Of a stretch of DNA of 56,150 nucleotides, positions 1 to 7,911 are shown piece after piece (within the stretch, counting starts at the first letter, position 1; each line of letters opens with the position of its first letter). Source of the DNA: Kiritimatiellia bacterium. GTDB lineage: Bacteria; Verrucomicrobiota; Kiritimatiellia; JAAZAB01. The DNA is taken from assembly GCA_028718125.1 (NCBI GenBank), contig JAQUMN010000023.1, forward strand, positions 1-56,150, in the 5' to 3' direction. Both the position numbers and the translations under genes were made by a program. The notes below the pieces were generated by a model. That model did not search any database. It worked only from the letters and a program-made list of their open reading frames with translations, and was not told the DNA's origin.

Positions 1-28
1 TGTAGTCGTATGGCTTGTAGTTCGGCAT
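1..28 (-). CDS. Transposase N-terminus (partial, IS1182-like)
   Basis: Only the first nine codons lie in the window, read leftwards from an ATG at 28-26; the rest is beyond the edge. The peptide MPNYKPYDY is, from memory, the conserved start of a widespread IS1182/IS5-type DDE transposase. An AAGGAG ribosome binding site sits about 10 nt upstream of the ATG, which supports a real start. The assignment depends on a nine-residue match, so the family name is tentative. Confidence 0.6.
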
Positions 29-123
29 GCGTTAGGCTCCTTAAGTTTATAACTCGAAGTCTAACACATCCGCAGATCGGTTCAATCCTTTTGCCCATCA
101 AAAATGACTTTTTCGACAGTCTC
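1..123 (-). mobile_element. End of an insertion sequence
   Basis: The transposase start at 28 is followed outward by a ~95-bp untranslated end. It finishes near 107-123 with a sequence that reads GAGACTGTCGAAAAAGT on the minus strand, a plausible terminal inverted repeat. The boundary at 123 coincides with the GTT of a reconstructed attC core (124-126), so the element appears inserted exactly in the recombination site. The other end and any target duplication lie outside the window. Confidence 0.5.
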
Positions 124-178
124 AACGTCACGGCTCACTTATCGGCGCGCTTCGCGCCGATAAAGTGCAGGCGGTGGT
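124..178 (-). other. attC-like site of cassette 2, main part
   Basis: Read on the minus strand and joined across the intron to 2082-2078, this forms a ~60-nt integron attC-like site. It starts with core GGCGAAC (2082-2078 plus 178-177). The left arm CTGCACTT pairs with the right arm AAGTGAG, leaving one bulged G, the mark of an attC extrahelical base. A central 9-bp stem (143-161) closes on a 3-nt loop, and the site ends with CGTT at 127-124, where the insertion sequence begins. It aligns with the second site at 3855-3911, with the bulged G in the same place. No software folding was done. Confidence 0.7.
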
Positions 179-408
179 GTGCGCCCAGCATGGGCGCGTT
201 GTAAATGGGGTGCAAGTCCCCTGTAGGAGGACCGCACGTGAATACGTGAAACAACTACTACTCGAAGCCAACTCTGAAAGGGTAACCGATCAGGGGGAGG
301 AAGGCTAGAGGAAACCAGCGGGCCGATTGACAAGAACCGCATAACAAGGCCGACCGCGATGCGACGAGCGGGCACCACACCGTAAAGTCGCAGGTTCAGT
401 CGCGGAGG

Positions 409-440
409 TTCCGCCGGAGGCGGATCCGCCTAAGGCGGAA
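409..440. repeat. Palindromic repeat unit inside the intron
   Basis: A 32-bp near-perfect palindrome (TTCCGCC, GGAGGCGG, ATCCGCCT, AAGGCGGAA read in order). It is almost identical to the first hairpin of the dispersed repeats at 36569, 38391 and 43668. It is absent from the second intron copy, so it probably entered this intron afterwards. Confidence 0.7.
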
Positions 441-694
441 AATGCGGCGGTCGCGCTGGGAAGCAATGCGTTCTTACCTGGGGAGACCCTGCCGGATAAC
501 TGGCGGGGAGTCAGCAGAAGCCGTAGTACCGAGCAGCGAGCCGGCAATAAACCGGAAGACTCGATGTCGGGAAGGGCCAAACCGAACAGGAACGTTCCGA
601 CCGCGTGGAGGACATCGTGCCCGATGACGCCGGAAGGCGAGGGAGCGATGAGCGCCGTCACGCGGGAAAGCATGGGAGCGTTCAGGAGTAAATC

Positions 695-1963
695 ATGATG
701 GAGCAAGTCTTAGCCTCGGGAAACCTGCGGAAGGCCTGGCAACGAGTCAAGGCCAACGCGGGCGCACCGGGCATCGATGGGATGACCGTCGAAGCGTTTC
801 CGGCGTTCTGCCGGGAACATTGGCCAAGGATACGCTCCGCGCTCATGGCGGGAACGTACCGCCCAGCGCCCGTGCGCCGGGTGTTCATTCCCAAGCCCGA
901 CGGGCGACAGCGCCCGCTGGGCGTGCCAACGGTGCTGGATCGGGTGATTCAGCAGGCGCTGGCCCAAGTGCTGACGCCGCTCTTCGAGGGCGGATTCAGC
1001 CAGTCCAGCTATGGCTTCCGCGAAGACCGTAACGCCCATCAGGCGGTACGGCAAGTGGAAGCCTGCTGGAAAGAGGGACGCCGCTATGCGGTGGACTGTG
1101 ACCTCAAGTCCTTCTTCGACACCGTGAACCATGACCGGCTGATGGGGCAATTGCGCGAAAAGATCCGGGACCGCAAGGTGCTGGGTCTGATCCACGATTA
1201 TCTCAAAGCCGGAGTGGTCCTGCCCGATGGCTCCCGCGAGGCAACGCCTCAAGGCGTGCCCCAAGGCGGGCCGCTGTCGCCGCTGTTGGCTAATATCGTG
1301 CTCGACCCCTTAGACAAGGAACTCGAAAAGCGCGGGCATTGTTTTGCCCGCTATGCTGACGATTTTCTGGTCATGGTCAAGAGCGCGAAGGCGGCTCAAC
1401 GGGTGATGGCGAGTCTGACACGATATGTGGAAGGGCGGCTTAAACTGGTGGTCAACCGGGCCAAAAGCCAAACCGCACCGCTCAAGCAGTGCGCCTTTCT
1501 GGGCTTCCAGATCGGCCAACGCGGCAAGGCGGTATGGACGGCCAAGGTTCACGCACGCTTCAAACAACGGGTGAAGGAAATCACCCGGCGCAACCGGGGA
1601 CTCCGGGTTCAGGACGTGATCGACGAACTGGGCCGGTATGTCATCGGGTGGCTCAACTACTTCGGGATCAGCCATTCCTACACGGAGTTGCTGGAACTGG
1701 AGGAATGGGTCAGGCGCAGAGTGCGGTTGTATTACTGGAAGCAGTGGAAACGGCCCCGGACTCGTCGACGCCATCTGCTTGCCTTGGGGATCGCCCGCGA
1801 GGAAGTACACATGGCCACGCGAAGCCGGAAAGGGTACTGGCGGATGAGTGCCAACAGCATCGTCCAACGTGCCTTGACGAACCGCTGGCTGCAAGAGCAA
1901 GGCGTTCCCGACATGCGCACGTTATGGATTATTCTACATTACGGGCCGAAGGCCCGTGTCTGA
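695..1963 (+). CDS. ltrA: Group II intron reverse transcriptase/maturase
   Basis: This 422-residue protein is the intron-encoded reverse transcriptase and splicing maturase. It should bind the unspliced intron RNA, help it fold, and copy it after reverse splicing into DNA. Visible features are RT motifs 0-2 (residues ~20-80), [12 protein letters not shown] (~137-147), PQGGPLSP (~189-196), the catalytic YADD at 220-223, and a domain X maturase with SRKGYW near the C-terminus. There is no HNH endonuclease domain, typical of class C. Two adjacent ATG codons (695, 698) follow an AGGAG at 684-688; either could be the start. The frame is intact, so the enzyme may be functional and could act in trans on other copies. 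Confidence 0.95.
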   Translation: MMEQVLASGNLRKAWQRVKANAGAPGIDGMTVEAFPAFCREHWPRIRSALMAGTYRPAPVRRVFIPKPDGRQRPLGVPTVLDRVIQQALAQVLTPLFEGGFSQSSYGFREDRNAHQAVRQVEACWKEGRRYAVDCDLKSFFDTVNHDRLMGQLREKIRDRKVLGLIHDYLKAGVVLPDGSREATPQGVPQGGPLSPLLANIVLDPLDKELEKRGHCFARYADDFLVMVKSAKAAQRVMASLTRYVEGRLKLVVNRAKSQTAPLKQCAFLGFQIGQRGKAVWTAKVHARFKQRVKEITRRNRGLRVQDVIDELGRYVIGWLNYFGISHSYTELLELEEWVRRRVRLYYWKQWKRPRTRRRHLLALGIAREEVHMATRSRKGYWRMSANSIVQRALTNRWLQEQGVPDMRTLWIILHYGPKARV

Positions 1964-2077
1964 CGCGACGGCCGTAACCGTCGGCGAAGGCTGTTCGGAA
2001 CCGCCCGGTGCGGACCCGCACGCCGGGTGGTGTGGCAGCCGAGGCTGGCCCTCACGGGTCAGTCTCGGCGAGCCGAT

Positions 2078-3046
2078 TCGCCTTGTCATCCCTTCTTTCC
2101 CTGTCTCCCGTTTAGCTGTCGTGAGACACGCCGGGAAGAAGTCAATGATCGTTCCGAAGGCATTCGAGGTCTGGTATCTATGCCATTCTTCCTGGAATGT
2201 CCAATAAATGTCCGCCGCATACTGCGCCATCCGTTCGCCATTCTTATCGCGCCACCATGAGAGGTTCCCCTCAAGCGTGGAATCAATTGAGCCGTCGTAA
2301 AGCATCTGTTCCGAACATATTCCGCATTCGACCGGCAGACGATGTTGCAGTGCAATGACGGCAATTTCTTCGATATCGCTCATGTCGATAAGACCTTGTT
2401 GCACAATGCCCGCGACCGCATTTACTATCTGATGGTTGCGGCCATGCAGAATCGCATGGGCACCTTCATGGCCAATGAGGCGCGCCAAGGTAAGAGGCGT
2501 TGGACTCTGTGCCTCACGTCCCCTTATGGCGCCAAACAGGCAGTTTGAATTCACGGACGCGCCAGTATGGAAAACGCTCAAGAATACGCGGCAGCTGAGA
2601 AACGGCCATGGCATTCGAGTGATGCGTTCAAGTGTTTTAAGTATCGCATAGTCCCGCTGGGCATTACCCCAACCTTGAATGACTCTGTCTGCGATTGGCC
2701 GGACGCTCGCCTGCCAGAACTCAAGAAAGGCCCGCCAAGGTGCGAGGCCAGACTCCAAGGTGCGGCAAAGTTCCTCATGACTGATGACATCGCGCGTGTG
2801 CGACAACATGAGCTGCGACTCTGAAGGCTTGCGGTATTCGTCCACCAAGCGCCAGAACTGAGGGTTGAGATCGGTTATGCCGTGCTGGGCCACCAGTTCT
2901 GGCAGTGAACACCGGAAAGACAAACCCTGGACCACGGGCGGAAGGGGTGGCAATCCTTCAAGAGACAACTTCAGATAATTAGCCCTTCCAAGCAGAAGGA
3001 AGAGATAGTCGCTCAATGGGTTGGTTTCGATGGAACACTCCGCCAT
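2078..3046 (-). CDS. HExxH-motif protein of cassette 2 (3' end split by intron)
   Basis: I do not recognise the family. About 323 residues are native; the frame then runs into antisense intron sequence and stops at 1934, so the last ~47 residues of the present ORF are not its own. An HEGAH motif (H193, E194, H197) in a helix-like stretch, with acidic residues at ~224-226 downstream, suggests a zincin-type metallopeptidase fold. If the intron is removed, the frame would stop inside the attC site, about 17 codons on, as often happens in integron cassettes. It starts 25 bp after the stop of the acetyltransferase gene at 3072-3845, so the two are probably co-transcribed. There is no signal peptide. 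Peptidase activity is unproven. Confidence 0.7.
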
Positions 3047-3071
3047 GATTTACTCCCGTGCCGTATACAGA

Positions 3072-3845
3072 TTATGCTCGATAACCCAAAATCTTTCCGT
3101 ATTGTCGGTATCCTACGCTACGCGCCGTGATGATCGAGCCAACATTGTCGTATGAGACGCCAAAAAGGGGAATCCGCCCTGAATCGAGCACAACCCGTGT
3201 GGCATGCGCCAGCACCGCCCGAGCCATTCCTTGTCTCCGAAACTCCGGCCGCGTGCTGATTTCCATGGAAACGACTTGAGCATCCTCGCCATGTGGACGA
3301 ATACTGGCGAAGCTGACTGGGCCGGCAATCCTGCGCATCTTGCCGTGGAAATCAGGCTCCGTGCTCTTGACGCGAACGTAATATACATTCTCGGCAGCGG
3401 CCCAACAAGATCGCTGACCTCTTTCCGCCGCACACATGCTTGTCACCCGGAAACGGCTTGAGCATGGTTTGAACCCGTCCTCCCTACAATACAACAGCAA
3501 TCCCTTGAACCACTGATGTCGGGGGAAACTGTGACGCAACCGGGGCCATAGCGTTTCTTCAAAGAAGACATAGTCGTGGAGGTCAACCTTTTCTCGCGTC
3601 CAATGTGTGCACCAGAACAGAGTCTCTTCCAAGGTTTTCCGTAATGCCTCTGTTACGGAGAAGACTTGAGCGATTTCATTATCGAGGGCTAAGAATGGCT
3701 GATCAGGACGGTCCGTTTGACGTATTGTCGTGACAGTCGTTGCTCTCCTGTGAAGAACCGACGGGTCACAATGAAGTCGTTTGGCGTAGAACGTTTCAAC
3801 GACCTTTCGTATTTCTCGATGTGTCTCCTGCATCTTTATATCCAT
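3072..3845 (-). CDS. GNAT-family N-acetyltransferase, cassette 2
   Basis: This 257-residue protein has an N-terminal half without clear similarity and a C-terminal GNAT fold (residues ~150-257). The acetyl-CoA loop is visible as RRQGMARAVL near residue 207, followed by the usual beta5-alpha4 region. It should transfer an acetyl group from acetyl-CoA to an unknown amine. The start at 3845 follows attC1 directly; an in-frame Met five codons in is an alternative. It forms a two-gene cassette with the HExxH gene (25-bp gap, no attC between them), which is less common than single-gene cassettes. The substrate cannot be inferred. Confidence 0.75.
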   Translation of the reverse strand: MDIKMQETHREIRKVVETFYAKRLHCDPSVLHRRATTVTTIRQTDRPDQPFLALDNEIAQVFSVTEALRKTLEETLFWCTHWTREKVDLHDYVFFEETLWPRLRHSFPRHQWFKGLLLYCREDGFKPCSSRFRVTSMCAAERGQRSCWAAAENVYYVRVKSTEPDFHGKMRRIAGPVSFASIRPHGEDAQVVSMEISTRPEFRRQGMARAVLAHATRVVLDSGRIPLFGVSYDNVGSIITARSVGYRQYGKILGYRA

Positions 3846-3854
3846 AGTCTGTTT

Positions 3855-3911
3855 GGCGAACGTTCACGGGTCAGACTGAGCGCGTAGCGCAGATAGTCTG
3901 CACCCGATGGT
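3855..3911 (-). other. attC-like site of cassette 1, main part
   Basis: On the minus strand, joined to 4467-4463, this reads core GCCGAAC, left arm CGGGTGCAGACT, centre ATCTGCGCTACGCGCTC, right arm AGTCTGACCCG and core GTTCGCC (3861-3855). The arms pair perfectly except for one unpaired G, placed as the extrahelical base is in attC sites. The outer cores pair 6 of 7. Total length is about 62 nt without the intron. This is the cleaner of the two sites. Confidence 0.75.
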
Positions 3912-4462
3912 GTGCGCCCAGCATGGGCGCGTTGTAAATGGGGTGCAAGTCCCCTGTAGGAGGACCGCACGTGAATACGTGAAACAACTACTACTCAAAG
4001 CCAACTCTGAAAGGATAACCGATCAGGGGGAGGAAGGATAGAGGAAACCCCGTCCCGGCGGCGGGGCAAGCCGGCGGGTTTATCCCGCGTCCCGCGGGGC
4101 CGATTGATGCACCTTCGCCAAGAGCTACGGCGGCACGCGGCAAGAACCGCATAGCAAGGCCGACCGCGAAGCGACGAGCGGGCACCACACCGTAAAGTCG
4201 CAGGCTCAGTCGCGAAACACTGCTATCCAAAATCAGATTGTTTTGGACAGCAGTGTAGCTGACAAACCGCTGGTTGCAGGAACAAGGGGTTCCCGACATG
4301 CGCACGTTATGGATTATTCTACATTACGGGCCAAAGGCCCGTGTCTGACGCGACGGCCGTAGCCGTCGGCGAAGGCTGTTCGGAACCGCCCGGTGCGGAC
4401 CCGCATGCCGGGTGGTGTGGCAGCCGAGGCTGGCCCTCACGGGTCAGTCTCGGCGAGCCGAT
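3912..4462 (+). mobile_element. Reduced ORF-less group II intron copy
   Basis: Both ends match the full intron (GTGCG start, domain V/VI and terminal GAGCCGAT), but only ~550 nt remain. Sequence equivalent to 405-1872 of copy 1 (part of the ribozyme and nearly all of the RT gene) is missing, and a hairpin stands in its place. The last ~25 codons of the RT frame survive at ~4258-4350. It keeps a ~75-95-nt stretch near 4050-4145 that copy 1 lacks. It is inserted in the bottom-strand core of attC1 as GT^TCGGC, antisense to the acetyltransferase gene. Self-splicing is doubtful given the missing domains. Confidence 0.85.
4217..4256. repeat. 16-bp-arm hairpin replacing the intron ORF
   Basis: Arms ACACTGCTATCCAAAA (4217-4232) and TTTTGGACAGCAGTGT (4241-4256) pair along 16 bp with one G-U, around an 8-nt loop. 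The hairpin sits exactly at the deletion joint of the reduced intron and has no counterpart in copy 1. Confidence 0.8.
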
Positions 4463-4974
4463 TCGGCATTCTTCAATTCTTTTCGATAACGTATAACTGC
4501 GAGGGGAATACCAAAATTGAGTGTTTTAGATCCGCCATCCGTTTTAAATCCCATAGCCTCATAGAAACGTCTTGCCCTTGTATTTTGGGCAAAAACCCAA
4601 AGGAAAATCGTGGTATGGCCCCGTTCCTTTAACATCTTTTCGGCTTCTTTGTATAGAATGGTACCGTATCCTTTCCGCCAAGCATCAGGATCAAGGTAGA
4701 TTCCCCAAATTTCTCCGGAATTGTTTTGCTTGGTGTTGTTTTCGCGATAAATTCCGAACGTAACAAATCCTATAATTTTACATCCCTGTTCAAGCAAATA
4801 GGTTTCTGCGTCGCCAGCCTCAATCCTTTTCCGAAAACCTTCTGTTCTGCGATTGTAATCCAAAGAATTTAGGTGTGTATCCGGCACAAGACCCCGATAT
4901 GCCGCCCGCCACGAATCCACATGGATTTTGGCTAGACAAAATGCATCAGTAATTATGGCCCGTCGAATTTTCAT
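4444..4974 (-). CDS. GNAT-family N-acetyltransferase, cassette 1
   Basis: A single-domain GNAT of about 170 native residues. The acetyl-CoA loop is RKGYGTILY near residue 100, followed by AQNTRARRFYEAMGF, the typical C-terminal GNAT motif. The last six codons (4462-4444) come from the intron, which is inserted after codon GCC-GA at 4463. Without the intron the frame would read on through attC1 and stop just inside the start of the next gene. The start at 4974 lies 12 bp after a GTTCGGC core (4993-4987) and about 80 bp after a good promoter, so this looks like the first cassette of the array. The acceptor substrate is unknown. Confidence 0.85.
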   Translation of the reverse strand: MKIRRAIITDAFCLAKIHVDSWRAAYRGLVPDTHLNSLDYNRRTEGFRKRIEAGDAETYLLEQGCKIIGFVTFGIYRENNTKQNNSGEIWGIYLDPDAWRKGYGTILYKEAEKMLKERGHTTIFLWVFAQNTRARRFYEAMGFKTDGGSKTLNFGIPLAVIRYRKELKNAESARRD

Positions 4975-4986
4975 ATTTCGTATTTT

Positions 4987-5060
4987 GCCGAACAGTATTA
5001 TTCAGCCAAACTGGATGCCCGCATCTTTAAAGCAGCTATCCTTCCTCTGGTTGAATAATA
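4987..5060 (-). other. attI-like junction with inverted repeat
   Basis: Core GTTCGGC (4993-4987, minus strand) matches the cores of both attC sites and lies directly before the first cassette gene. An inverted repeat, TATTATTCAGCC at 4996-5007 and GGTTGAATAATA at 5049-5060, flanks a 41-nt loop and includes the -10 box of the promoter. By position this is where an attI site would be. No integrase gene is present to confirm it. Confidence 0.45.
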
Positions 5061-5084
5061 AGACCCGTCACGCAGGCCTGTCAA
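5055..5084 (-). promoter_or_regulatory. Cassette (Pc-like) promoter
   Basis: On the minus strand, TTGACA (5084-5079) and TATTAT (5060-5055) are separated by 18 nt, directed into the cassette genes. It lies about 80 bp upstream of the first acetyltransferase start, the arrangement of an integron Pc promoter. Confidence 0.6.
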
Positions 5085-5236
5085 CGCCTGAAACAAAAGA
5101 GATTACAACAGGGTAATGATGGTCCGCGGATTTGACACAATCTGACAAGTTTGGCAGCGCCACGGCCGTGAATAGACAAAGGGAGGTTGTCTTTATAGTG
5201 CTGCTGTTGCTGAAGAGCGGAAAAGACGGCCGAGCT

Positions 5237-6733
5237 TCACGGCTCGACCGGCTCGTTGGTGACGGCCTGTGGAACGGCAATAGCGTTGGTCACGGTGCCG
5301 GACGATGCATTGATCTCGACGTTGGTGGCGGCCATCTGGCGGGCAACCGATTTCGAGAGCTGGCGGAGTTGATAGAGCCGCTGGAAATCCCGCCCCGAGA
5401 GCAGGATGATGGCGGCGATAAACAGAAAAAAGAAAACCTGGTAAATCCAGGCAATCAGTTTCGGGTGAATCGGACGCCGGGTGACCAGTTCCCACAACGA
5501 GAACAAAATATGGCCGCCATCGAGCACCGGGATCGGCAGGAGATTGATGATGGCCAGGTTCACGTTAAGGAAGCACATGAACCAGAGGGCGATCATAATG
5601 CCTTTGCGCACGGCATCCTGGATCATGTAGAGAATCATGGGAGGACCGCCGAGCCCCTCGGCCGTGTGCCGGGCTTCCTTCGAAACGAGCGCGCGGACCA
5701 CCCGGAGGATCATGGTGGCGTGGCCCTTCAGTTGAACGCTGGGCGGGATGTGGACCACCTTGTCGTAATCCACGGCCATCGGGTCGAAGCGGATGCCGAT
5801 GCGCGCGCGCCCCAGGGCCGGGTCAAGCTGCGGCGAAACGGATAGGGTCAGGATTTTACCGCCGCGTTCAATGGCGAGCGGGGTGGGCATATCCGGCCGC
5901 GCGGACACGAGCGTGACCAGATGCTCGATACTGAGCACGGTCACGTCGTTGAACCTTACGATGACGTCCTCCGGACGAACGCCGGCCTGGGCCGCGCTGG
6001 ACTCCGCCTCTACGGCCATGACTTTGCATAGCGTGACTTCACGCAGGCCATCCACCATCCGGAACCCCAGCGCATTTTTTTCCGTCGGCACCGTGATCGT
6101 ATGGGTGCCTTCGGGTGTGCGCACGGCGAAGCGGACGGTTTCAAAGCGCGCATTTTCCTGGATGACATCGTTCCACGTTGCAACCGGGAAATCATTCACC
6201 GCAAGAATTTCATCGCCGAGGCGCAGGCCGTTGGAGTAGGCAATCGAATTGGTATCCACAAAGCCGATAACGGCAGAACGCTCGCCCGGTGTGGATGGCT
6301 TGCCGCCCCAATAGACAATCCAGGCGATGATCGCGGCCAGGGCGATGTTGCCTGCGGCGCCGGCGGCCGCTACGATAATTTTTTTCCAGGGCGCCACCGG
6401 CGGCAGGGGCTTGGGCGGCGGGGCGGTCGGTTCCTTGGCCGCTGTCCCTGCCGGAGGAGCGGTTTGTTTTGGTTTCGCGGCCGGCGCGGCATCGGTCGGA
6501 TCCATTTGGGGCAGGGCCACGTACCCGCCAATGGGGAAAATACCGATTTTGTACAGGGTGCCACGATATTTTTTCTTCCAGATGGATGGTCCAAACCCTA
6601 ACGAGAAAACTTCAATGACCATGCCGAACAGGCGGGCGGCGATGAAGTGTCCCAGTTCATGGGCAAAGATCGATACGCCAAACAAGAGCAATACGATCAC
6701 AGCTACGTAAATGCCATGAAAAATCAGGTCCAT
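5237..6733 (-). CDS. rseP: RIP metalloprotease RseP (site-2 protease)
   Basis: A 498-residue inner-membrane zinc protease that cleaves transmembrane anti-sigma factors and signal-peptide remnants. HELGHF at residues 25-30 provides the zinc-binding histidines and catalytic Glu in the first membrane helix. Two PDZ-like regions lie at ~150-310, and the second zinc-site motif NLLPIPVLDGG comes near residue 415. A Pro/Ala/Lys-rich insert at ~78-112 sits between the first transmembrane region and the second and makes the protein longer than the usual ~450 residues. It is the last gene of the amidase-degT-uppS-cdsA-dxr-rseP operon, 14 bp after dxr. The dxr-rseP pairing is common in bacteria. Confidence 0.95.
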   Translation of the reverse strand: MDLIFHGIYVAVIVLLLFGVSIFAHELGHFIAARLFGMVIEVFSLGFGPSIWKKKYRGTLYKIGIFPIGGYVALPQMDPTDAAPAAKPKQTAPPAGTAAKEPTAPPPKPLPPVAPWKKIIVAAAGAAGNIALAAIIAWIVYWGGKPSTPGERSAVIGFVDTNSIAYSNGLRLGDEILAVNDFPVATWNDVIQENARFETVRFAVRTPEGTHTITVPTEKNALGFRMVDGLREVTLCKVMAVEAESSAAQAGVRPEDVIVRFNDVTVLSIEHLVTLVSARPDMPTPLAIERGGKILTLSVSPQLDPALGRARIGIRFDPMAVDYDKVVHIPPSVQLKGHATMILRVVRALVSKEARHTAEGLGGPPMILYMIQDAVRKGIMIALWFMCFLNVNLAIINLLPIPVLDGGHILFSLWELVTRRPIHPKLIAWIYQVFFFLFIAAIILLSGRDFQRLYQLRQLSKSVARQMAATNVEINASSGTVTNAIAVPQAVTNEPVEP

Positions 6734-6747
6734 ATATTTCCTTGTTT

Positions 6748-7911
6748 CTATTGGTCTTGAATCAACCGGACGGCTTCCCCGCGCGCCCAGCGGTCGGCAG
6801 CCAGAATATCCGGCAGGTCCGGGTCGGCCCGCGCGGTATGCCGGCTGAGTACCTGCTCCACTGTGCGCCAGATGCCGGGGAAGGAAAGTTTGTTATTTAA
6901 AAATTCCTGGACGGCCACCTCGTTGGCCGCGTTCAGGATGGCCGGCATAGTGCCGCCCGCCTGGGACGCTGCGCGGGCCAGCCGCAGGCAAGGAAAACGT
7001 GCCTCGTCCGGCGCGGCAAAATGAAGCGTTCCGAGCCGTGTCAGATCGAGAGCCGGCAGGCCGCCATCCAGGCGTTCCGGCCAGGTGAGCGCCAACTGGA
7101 TGGCGAAGCGCATATCGGAAACACTAAGCTGTGCCAGAATATTACCATCCTGAAATTCGATCATGGAATGCACGATGCTTTCCGGGTGCATCACGACCTC
7201 AATGCGGTCGAGGGGCACGCCGAACAGCCAGTGGGCTTCGATAATTTCCAGGCCTTTGTTCATCATGGTGGCCGAATCCACTGTAACCTTGCGGCCCATG
7301 TTCCAGCGGGGATGCTTCAGGGCTTCGACCACGGTGACTTTTTCCAGGTCTATGTGCGGGTTATGCGCAAATGGCCCGCCCGAGGCGGTCAACATGAGAC
7401 GGCGTACGCGGTCTGCGCCTTGGCCGCCCAGGCATTGAAAGATGGCGCTGTGTTCGCTGTCCACGGGCAACAGACGCGACTGGCCGGCGCGGCTGGCGGC
7501 AATAACCTTATGACCGGCCGCCACCAGGACTTCCTTGGTGGCCAGCGCCACGTCCGTGCCCTGGTGCAGGGCCGCCAGCACAGGACGCAGCCCCGCCATG
7601 CCCACGACCGCCACAAGCACGATATCGGCGGCAGAAAGCGCGGCAAGCTCCTCCAGGCCTTCCGGCCCGGAAAGCACCGTCAAGCCCGCCGGGGCCAGTT
7701 GTTTGGCGCACCACGCCGATTCGGGATCGGCAACGGCCACGCGCTCGACCGAAAAAAGCCGCGCCTGTTCCAGCAGACGTTCAACCTTGGTTTGGGCCGC
7801 CAGGCCTATGATCCGGAACCGGTCTGAAAACGCCGACACAACGCGCAAGGCGCTTTCACCAATAGAGCCGGTACTGCCCAGGATAACGAGATTCTTCGGG
7901 GTATTGCTCAT
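6748..7911 (-). CDS. dxr: 1-deoxy-D-xylulose 5-phosphate reductoisomerase
   Basis: This enzyme makes 2-C-methyl-D-erythritol 4-phosphate from DXP with NADPH, the committed step of the MEP isoprenoid pathway. The N-terminal Rossmann motif GSTGSIG is followed by the metal- and substrate-binding segment NMGRKVTVDSATMMNKGLE (~residues 210-230) and by HPESIVHSM. It is about 387 residues long, as usual. I chose the ATG at 7911, which overlaps the cdsA stop as TAATG; a GTG two codons upstream is possible. It is tightly packed between cdsA and rseP. The frame is intact. Confidence 0.96.
   Translation of the reverse strand: MSNTPKNLVILGSTGSIGESALRVVSAFSDRFRIIGLAAQTKVERLLEQARLFSVERVAVADPESAWCAKQLAPAGLTVLSGPEGLEELAALSAADIVLVAVVGMAGLRPVLAALHQGTDVALATKEVLVAAGHKVIAASRAGQSRLLPVDSEHSAIFQCLGGQGADRVRRLMLTASGGPFAHNPHIDLEKVTVVEALKHPRWNMGRKVTVDSATMMNKGLEIIEAHWLFGVPLDRIEVVMHPESIVHSMIEFQDGNILAQLSVSDMRFAIQLALTWPERLDGGLPALDLTRLGTLHFAAPDEARFPCLRLARAASQAGGTMPAILNAANEVAVQEFLNNKLSFPGIWRTVEQVLSRHTARADPDLPDILAADRWARGEAVRLIQDQ

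Larger units (their letters stand above)
179..2077 (+). mobile_element. Group II intron with RT ORF (class C, attC-inserted)
   Basis: The 5' end reads GTGCG, matching the GUGYG consensus, and the 3' end is AT. Both ends were fixed by comparison with the second copy: the two sequences agree from about 175 and diverge after 2078. A domain V-like hairpin lies near 1997-2032 and a domain VI-like stem near 2033-2077. The ORF has no endonuclease domain, as in class C. The intron runs antisense to the cassette gene at 2078-3046 and splits the bottom-strand attC core as GT^TCGCC, matching the known behaviour of group IIC-attC introns. Compared with copy 2 it lacks roughly 75-95 nt near position 328, within the 5' ribozyme part. 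Confidence 0.85.

Noticed and set aside
30..65. GTTAGGC and GTCTAAC as a separate attC site
   Set aside because: They occur in the wrong order and only 23 bp apart, inside the insertion-sequence end; the true cores are elsewhere.
1934..2077. C-terminal extension of the HExxH protein
   Set aside because: It is antisense intron sequence; the ribozyme ends at 2077, so these residues are not native.
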